A stretch of DNA of 47,761 nucleotides from B16-G9 sp964400655 (GTDB taxonomy: Bacteria > Bacteroidota > Bacteroidia > Bacteroidales > F082), in NCBI GenBank assembly GCA_964400655.1, contig CAYNVN010000004.1, forward strand, positions 1 through 47,761. The letters run 5' to 3'. Positions 42,841 through 47,761 of this stretch are shown piece by piece (the first letter of the stretch is position 1; the number at the start of each line of letters is the position of its first letter). The notes below the pieces were generated by a model. That model saw nothing but the letters and a program-made list of their open reading frames with translations. It had not been told where the DNA came from and ran no database searches. The position numbers and the translations under genes were made by a program.

Positions 42841-42892
42841 AAATGACCATCGAATGACAACTGAATGACCATTGAATGACCATCGAATGACC
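42841..42892 (+). repeat. 11-bp tandem repeat in the leader of the S74 fibre gene
   Basis: Units AAATGACCATC, GAATGACAACT, GAATGACCATT, GAATGACCATC and a partial GAATGACC run head to tail at 11-bp period up to 9 bp before the ATG at 42902. Two small hairpins precede it (CTCC/GGAG, GCCC-GAA-GGGC). The period is one helical turn. Copy number changes would alter leader or promoter spacing but not the reading frame from 42902. Confidence 0.8.
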
Positions 42893-42901
42893 AAAACAAT
42901 C

Positions 42902-45679
42902 ATGAAAAAATTAACTTTCTTTCTTCTTACCCTCGCTACCACGCTAACCCTTAACGCCCAAATAGCCGTTAACAACACCGGTAGCAACCCCGATAATTCA
43001 GCCATGCTTGATGTACAATCCACCACCAAAGGGATGCTGATACCCCGCATGACAACCACCCGGCGCACAACCATTTCATCGCCTGCCAACGGACTGTTGG
43101 TTTATGACTTAACCACCGAAAGTTTTTGGTTTTATCAAAACGGCAGCTGGACAGAACTACGTTCAGGGAGTATATCCACACTTTCCGATGCCGACAACGA
43201 CACCAAAGTAGAAGTAGAAAAAACCCCTGATGAAGATAAAATCAGGTTTTATGCCAAAGGAGTCAATTCGTTTACAATGGACAGCCTGAGAATGGAAACC
43301 TTTAACAACAGTGTTTTTATCGGCAGGGCAACGGGAGGAACCTTTACAAACCAAAACAATGTTGCAATTGGCGATTCGGTATTGGCTCAAAACATAAGTA
43401 TCGAAAATACAGGTGTTGGTTCTAAAGCTTTATGCAAAAGCATTAACGGATCTCAAAATACGGCAGTTGGAGTAGCGGCAATGTACTCAAATATTACTGG
43501 TGATGGAAATACCGCAGTTGGAGGAGCCGCCTTAATGAATACAGAGACGAGTTCATATAATACTGCAATTGGTGCCTATACAATTTCACAAAACAAACCG
43601 GGAAGCGGAAACACAGCCATTGGTAATAGCGCCCTTTTTAACGATTCTCTTGGTAATTACAATGTTGCAATAGGGATGTCGGCTATGGTTGCCAACACAG
43701 AAGGAGATAATAACATTGCAACAGGAGCAGGTGCTTTGGGTAGTAATTTAACAGGAAATTCAAATGTGGCCATTGGTTCAGCTGCATTGTATTCTAACGA
43801 AACATATTCTAACCTGGTTGCAATAGGAGACTCCGCATTATATTTAAACGGTAACGGTGCAACAGGAAGCTTTCAGGCAAAGTATAACACGGCAGTTGGT
43901 ACTAAAGCCTTATTTTCAAATACTACAGGGTTCAACAATTCGGCATTCGGCACATATGCTCTTCGGTCAAATGTCTCAGGTACCGGTAACACGGCTTTAG
44001 GATTAAGCTCTGCTATCCAGAATACTACAGGAAATGGTAATACTTCCATTGGTAGTGCAGCACTTCTTTCAAATCGTAAAGGAAGTGGTAATACCGTTGT
44101 TGGATCAAATGCGGTCAGAGGATGGGGAGGAGGTAATGATAGTATTGTTGGAAATACGGTTTTCGGATCATCTGCCGGATTTTATTTAAGAAATGGAGGA
44201 AATTATAATACTTTTATAGGTAATAACTCAGGGGGTTATACTCAAAACGGATTTCATAATACAGCCCTTGGAAATTCTTCTTTATATCATAATACTTATG
44301 GAATTAACAATGTGGCCATAGGGGATTCATCACTGTATATTAATTATAACGGGCAAAAAAACACCGCTTTAGGCGACCGCACACTTTTTTATAATTATGC
44401 TAACTACTTTTCAACAGCTATAGGATATCAGGCCATGTATTATGCAGATAACAGGAACACCGGAAGAATTACATATAATACTGCCGTTGGCTATCAGGCA
44501 CTCTGCGGCAGTAACACTCCTGCTAATAATTATGGACGCGGAAATACTTCAGTAGGTTATCAAACACTTATGTCAAATACTTCTGGTGATGATAATACAG
44601 CATTGGGTACCAAAACCCTCTATTCCAATACCACAGGATATGACAATACCGCAACCGGTACTCATGCACTTTATTCAAACACAACGGGAAATTCAAATGT
44701 TGCCATGGGTTCAGCGGCACTATATACCAACACCTCCCGCTCCGATCTTGTTGCCATTGGCGATTCGGCACTATATCATAACGGAACTAATGCCGTTAGT
44801 GGTTGGGATGCCATTAACAATACTGCTGTCGGGTCGAAAGCTCTTTTCAATAACACTAAAGGAGGATCAAGTACAGCAACCGGTTATCATTCTTTATATG
44901 CCAACACCGAGGGGTATAAAAACACGGCAACAGGCTACTTATCTATGTCAAACAATACATTAGGTTATCAAAACACTGCTTACGGTTCAGGTGCCCTGAA
45001 TGGAAATATAAATGGAGACAATAATACAGCCATCGGTTACAATGCAGGCAGTAACCTGACTGCCGGGGATAGCAATATCATAATAGGAGCCAACATTAAT
45101 TTTCCGATTGCAACAGGTTCAAGACAACTCAACATTGGAAATTTGATTTATGGTACCGATTTAGATGGTACAAATAATAGTGTTTCTTCGGGTAGAATTG
45201 GTATCGGAGTTCAAAATCCTCAGGAGCGCTTGCATGTAGATGGAAAAATAAGAATGGATTACAGTGCCGGAGTCTATTGGACCCGTAACATAGATTTTGA
45301 TTACGATTATAATTTTGCCTATGCAGGTAACGACAAGTCATATATTTACCATAATAACGGTGCTTATTACCAATACTCCGACAGGCGCTTAAAATCAAAC
45401 ATCCGGTCTTTAACCCAAGTGCTTCCTTCGGTACTTGCCTTGCAGCCTGTAACTTACTACTTTAAAGCCAGTGATAATCAACAGGAGGAAATAGGATTGA
45501 TAGCGCAGGATGTGGAAAAGTTGTTTCCGCAAGCTGTTGGGGAGAAAAACGGTTACAAATCTATTGATTATGCCGTGTTTGGTGTACTGGCTATTGAAGC
45601 CATAAAAGAACAGCAAAAGGAAATAGATGAGTTAAAACAACGATTAGAAAAGTTAGAAAAGCTAATGAAAAACAAATAA
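42902..45679 (+). CDS. Repeat-rich surface fibre protein with C-terminal peptidase S74 chaperone domain
   Basis: I prefer ATG 42902 (MKKLTFFLLTLATTLTLNAQ), which gives a clean signal peptide and 925 residues; an ATG at 42887 and a TTG at 42872 lie in the 11-bp repeat. After an N-terminal domain (about 20-130) come about 33 copies of a roughly 17-residue repeat of the type GNTAIGSAALYSNTTG (about 150-760), a beta-helical fibre pattern. The end is an S74 intramolecular chaperone domain: SDRRLKSNI with predicted cleavage before S826, then EEIGLIAQDVEKLFPQAV, and a coiled coil (about 890-925). S74 domains trimerise and self-cleave in phage tail spikes and in bacterial surface proteins. No phage genes are near. 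There is no T9SS sorting domain. Confidence 0.87.
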   Translation: MKKLTFFLLTLATTLTLNAQIAVNNTGSNPDNSAMLDVQSTTKGMLIPRMTTTRRTTISSPANGLLVYDLTTESFWFYQNGSWTELRSGSISTLSDADNDTKVEVEKTPDEDKIRFYAKGVNSFTMDSLRMETFNNSVFIGRATGGTFTNQNNVAIGDSVLAQNISIENTGVGSKALCKSINGSQNTAVGVAAMYSNITGDGNTAVGGAALMNTETSSYNTAIGAYTISQNKPGSGNTAIGNSALFNDSLGNYNVAIGMSAMVANTEGDNNIATGAGALGSNLTGNSNVAIGSAALYSNETYSNLVAIGDSALYLNGNGATGSFQAKYNTAVGTKALFSNTTGFNNSAFGTYALRSNVSGTGNTALGLSSAIQNTTGNGNTSIGSAALLSNRKGSGNTVVGSNAVRGWGGGNDSIVGNTVFGSSAGFYLRNGGNYNTFIGNNSGGYTQNGFHNTALGNSSLYHNTYGINNVAIGDSSLYINYNGQKNTALGDRTLFYNYANYFSTAIGYQAMYYADNRNTGRITYNTAVGYQALCGSNTPANNYGRGNTSVGYQTLMSNTSGDDNTALGTKTLYSNTTGYDNTATGTHALYSNTTGNSNVAMGSAALYTNTSRSDLVAIGDSALYHNGTNAVSGWDAINNTAVGSKALFNNTKGGSSTATGYHSLYANTEGYKNTATGYLSMSNNTLGYQNTAYGSGALNGNINGDNNTAIGYNAGSNLTAGDSNIIIGANINFPIATGSRQLNIGNLIYGTDLDGTNNSVSSGRIGIGVQNPQERLHVDGKIRMDYSAGVYWTRNIDFDYDYNFAYAGNDKSYIYHNNGAYYQYSDRRLKSNIRSLTQVLPSVLALQPVTYYFKASDNQQEEIGLIAQDVEKLFPQAVGEKNGYKSIDYAVFGVLAIEAIKEQQKEIDELKQRLEKLEKLMKNK

Positions 45680-45711
45680 ACCAAAGGTAGGAACTTGGTT
45701 TAATCCATTCA

Positions 45712-45746
45712 CTGCCCCGGCAATAAAGCGGGGCAGCTGAATTTTT
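45712..45746 (+). terminator. Terminator after the S74 fibre gene
   Basis: Stem CTGCCCCG / CGGGGCAG (8 bp) with a 9-nt loop lies 32 bp after the stop, followed by a short T run (ATTTTTC). The T run is 5 bases and offset by a few bases, so the call is moderate. Confidence 0.6.
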
Positions 45747-45830
45747 CATAACGAAACACTCTGATACCACCATATCAAAAAATGCCGGTTGATTCCGGTA
45801 ATAAATTAGTATTAATTCCGCATCGGTTTA

Positions 45831-47753
45831 TTACTGTTTTTTTGTTCTGCTGTTCAAATACCTTTCCAGTGTTCGCTTAAAATCGTTGTATTGCTTGTTT
45901 GGTTTTCGGGTATCCTGGTTAAGCAGAGCCAGATAAGCCTTTTTATACTGTTTGCTACGGTAATACGCAATTACCATGTTCGACAAGCTCTCTTCGTAAT
46001 GGGGAAACAAATAAAGTGCCCTGTTAAAATATTCAGCCGACTCCTTATTTTTATGCAACTCGGAGGCGGAAATGGCGATGTTGTTTAAAACCGCCACCTG
46101 ATTGGGAAAACAGTCCAAAGCAGCTTTCAATTGGGCATATCCTTCGTTAAAACGTTTCATCCGCATGTAGGCAACTCCCTTATACATTAATATGGGAACG
46201 TTGTTGTAATCAACAGTAGTAAACGGGGAGTAAGCCTTGTCGGCATACCTGATAACCTGTCGCTGATTACCACGGTTCATGGCACTCAACAGCTTATGAA
46301 CATTTACCTCCGATTTAACATAAAGAAATGAAAAGTAAACCGAAAACACCGAAATCAATAAAACCGTGAAATTGATCTTGTTAAAGAGAGCTGAATCGCC
46401 GGCTTTTGGCTTTTGCCTGTAATAGTAACTGATTACAACGGCCATCATCAAAACCAGATAGACCTGATGATTGATCCTTTCCAGCGGAAAAGTGAACAGC
46501 GAAACAAAAAGATAGCCCGTAATGCCCGACAGCATTAAAACAATCAACAACAGCCTGTTTTTGTCTTTTTCCGCAAATAACAGCTTAAAGCCGTAATAAA
46601 ACAGAATCCCAAAAAGAGATATAAAAAGAACAAATCCCAAAATACCCTTTTCGGTCAGCACCCATAAAAAATCGTTATGGGGCCGGCCCCAGTTTTGATA
46701 CTCACTGCCAAAATTAAGATGATAATAAGGAATGATGGCCATTTTCCAGTTTCCGGCACCCACACCAAGCCATAAATGGTCGCCGGCAAGCTGTAGTGAC
46801 GCATTCCACATTTTCAGCCTCCACTGTGCATTTTGCGATTGGGTGCTGAAAGTGGTGGAAATCTGCTCCTTCATCAGCGAGGAAGCCCCCGAGCTTTTTA
46901 TAATCACAATGGTGGCGACCGAAATAAGCAACAAAGCAGCCACCGAAATCCCCACCATCTTTTTATTCTTTACCAGGAAATGTTTGAGGTTGCTGTTCAG
47001 CAGAAAAACAGCACCAAGCAGGATAAACGTAATTAAGAAAAACAGTGTGGCAACCCAAACCGACCGCGTTTGAACAAGGGTGATATTAACCAGTATCATC
47101 AAAATGGCATAACCCGAAACTATTTTCCACCATTTGTTTAATGTTACCACACCATAAATAACAAAAGGCAGCATCAGCAACAGCGAAATGGAAAACTGGT
47201 TTTTATGGGCCATCAATCCTTTTACGGCGTAAAGTGCCATGTATAATTCGTAATCCGATTTTCCCTGAACCCTTGTAATATACTGATACAACCCTACCGC
47301 CGTGGCAATAACCGCACTAATAATAACGCTTTTAACAAAAACCGGAACCGCCTCTTTACGGGTGGTAAAAATTTGCGTAAGATAGATCAGCAGCCCCAGT
47401 GTTACGGCCGATTTTGAAACATCAAAAGTGCCCTCGCCCGGATTTACCGCACCAATCAATGAAATCAACGACCACACAATGTAAAACCCCGCCACCGGAA
47501 AAACAGCAAGACGGACAAACCCCAAAGCACCCTTTTGTTTTTTATTAAACAACAAATTAAAAACCGCAAACACCAACACAGCCGCGCTTAAGACCAAAAT
47601 GCGCGGAGCCAGATTCACATCCATTGTTTTATACGAATAAACAAACGGCAACGCCAGTATCAACGTAACCGGAAAAAAATAAAGCTCAAACCGTGCCGGC
47701 TTACCATCAGGCTTTAGTGCAGAAACAGATTTTTGTTTTTTACGTTTTGACAT
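45831..47753 (-). CDS. O-antigen ligase-like membrane protein with C-terminal TPRs
   Basis: A 640-residue protein of the Wzy_C/O-antigen ligase superfamily. About eleven hydrophobic segments span 20-460; the signature periplasmic loop contains GVGAGNWKMAIIPYYHLNFG (about 335-355) and RPHNDFLWVLTEKGILGFVL, with the conserved His-Asn-Asp motif. The soluble tail (about 490-630) has TPR-like helices (GVAYMRMKRFNEGYAQLKAA; AEYFNRALYLFPHYEESLSN). Such proteins join O-antigen to lipid A-core, polymerise polysaccharide, or glycosylate proteins (PglL); the sequence does not say which. The start codon at 47753 is close to the window edge, so upstream partners are not visible. Confidence 0.88.
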   Translation of the reverse strand: MSKRKKQKSVSALKPDGKPARFELYFFPVTLILALPFVYSYKTMDVNLAPRILVLSAAVLVFAVFNLLFNKKQKGALGFVRLAVFPVAGFYIVWSLISLIGAVNPGEGTFDVSKSAVTLGLLIYLTQIFTTRKEAVPVFVKSVIISAVIATAVGLYQYITRVQGKSDYELYMALYAVKGLMAHKNQFSISLLLMLPFVIYGVVTLNKWWKIVSGYAILMILVNITLVQTRSVWVATLFFLITFILLGAVFLLNSNLKHFLVKNKKMVGISVAALLLISVATIVIIKSSGASSLMKEQISTTFSTQSQNAQWRLKMWNASLQLAGDHLWLGVGAGNWKMAIIPYYHLNFGSEYQNWGRPHNDFLWVLTEKGILGFVLFISLFGILFYYGFKLLFAEKDKNRLLLIVLMLSGITGYLFVSLFTFPLERINHQVYLVLMMAVVISYYYRQKPKAGDSALFNKINFTVLLISVFSVYFSFLYVKSEVNVHKLLSAMNRGNQRQVIRYADKAYSPFTTVDYNNVPILMYKGVAYMRMKRFNEGYAQLKAALDCFPNQVAVLNNIAISASELHKNKESAEYFNRALYLFPHYEESLSNMVIAYYRSKQYKKAYLALLNQDTRKPNKQYNDFKRTLERYLNSRTKKQ

Positions 47754-47761
47754 TGGGGAAC

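Noticed and set aside
43300..45100. Regular repeat pattern that could suggest a CRISPR-like array
   Set aside because: The repeats are in frame, degenerate at third positions and encode the GNTAIG-type protein repeats; there are no fixed direct repeats with unique spacers and no cas genes.
42902..45679. Prophage tail-fibre interpretation of the S74 protein
   Set aside because: There are no phage structural, lysis or integrase genes nearby, and the protein has a signal peptide, which phage tail fibres lack.

Overview
The window looks like chromosomal DNA of a Bacteroidota bacterium, probably a Bacteroidales/Marinilabiliales-type free-living or facultatively fermentative lineage; the family assignment is inference. 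Supporting signs are five proteins ending in type IX secretion (T9SS) type-A sorting domains, a T9SS plug-like protein, GldA, a MurF-alanine racemase fusion, a hybrid two-component system (HTCS), a TPR-transmembrane-LuxR-type regulator, and several promoters of the Bacteroidetes form TTTG-N19/20-TAnnTTTG. I see no rRNA, tRNA, CRISPR array, phage module or insertion sequence.

Layout. 1-174: tail of a PhoR-like histidine kinase. 306-3471: secreted endonuclease I-like protein, convergent with the T9SS plug-like protein. 3605-9477: complete nqrABCDEF operon (Na+-translocating NADH:quinone reductase), closed by a strong terminator. 9670-11926: outer-membrane-type protein, ApbE flavin transferase (which modifies NqrB and NqrC) and a small membrane-anchored protein. 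12062-14655: TPR/LuxR-type regulator and an ECF sigma factor. 14822-18040: Omp28-like T9SS cargo and an FHS-family sugar transporter. 18297-18960: MNT-HEPN toxin-antitoxin pair whose HEPN toxin has an in-frame stop. 19150-21541: gldA, then metK behind a probable SAM-II riboswitch. 21626-24318: two more T9SS cargo genes. 24370-29726 (minus strand): MurF-Alr, PdxA and a NhaD antiporter carrying an unusual PepSY-like tail. 29997-32071: ExbB-ExbD-TonB operon. 32119-36618 (minus strand): SSS sodium/solute symporter, IspD, a Met-rich secreted protein, a nested inverted-repeat element and an alpha/beta hydrolase. 36756-45679: a 1337-residue HTCS, a T9SS-sorted protein and a 925-residue repeat fibre with a peptidase S74 chaperone domain. 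45831-47753 (minus strand): O-antigen ligase-like protein with TPRs.

The genes suggest a sodium economy: Nqr pumps Na+ out, ApbE matures Nqr, NhaD exchanges Na+ for H+, and the SSS symporter uses the Na+ gradient. A second theme is the cell surface: T9SS plug, five cargo proteins, the S74 fibre and an O-antigen ligase, with TonB energising outer-membrane uptake. Most genes are ordinary housekeeping or surface genes. The observations I find most worth checking are the SAM-II/metK leader, the nonsense-interrupted HEPN toxin, the 21-bp-spaced perfect direct repeat next to the HTCS, the NhaD-PepSY fusion, the S74 fibre with its 11-bp-repeat leader, and the nested inverted-repeat element at 35.65-35.77 kb.
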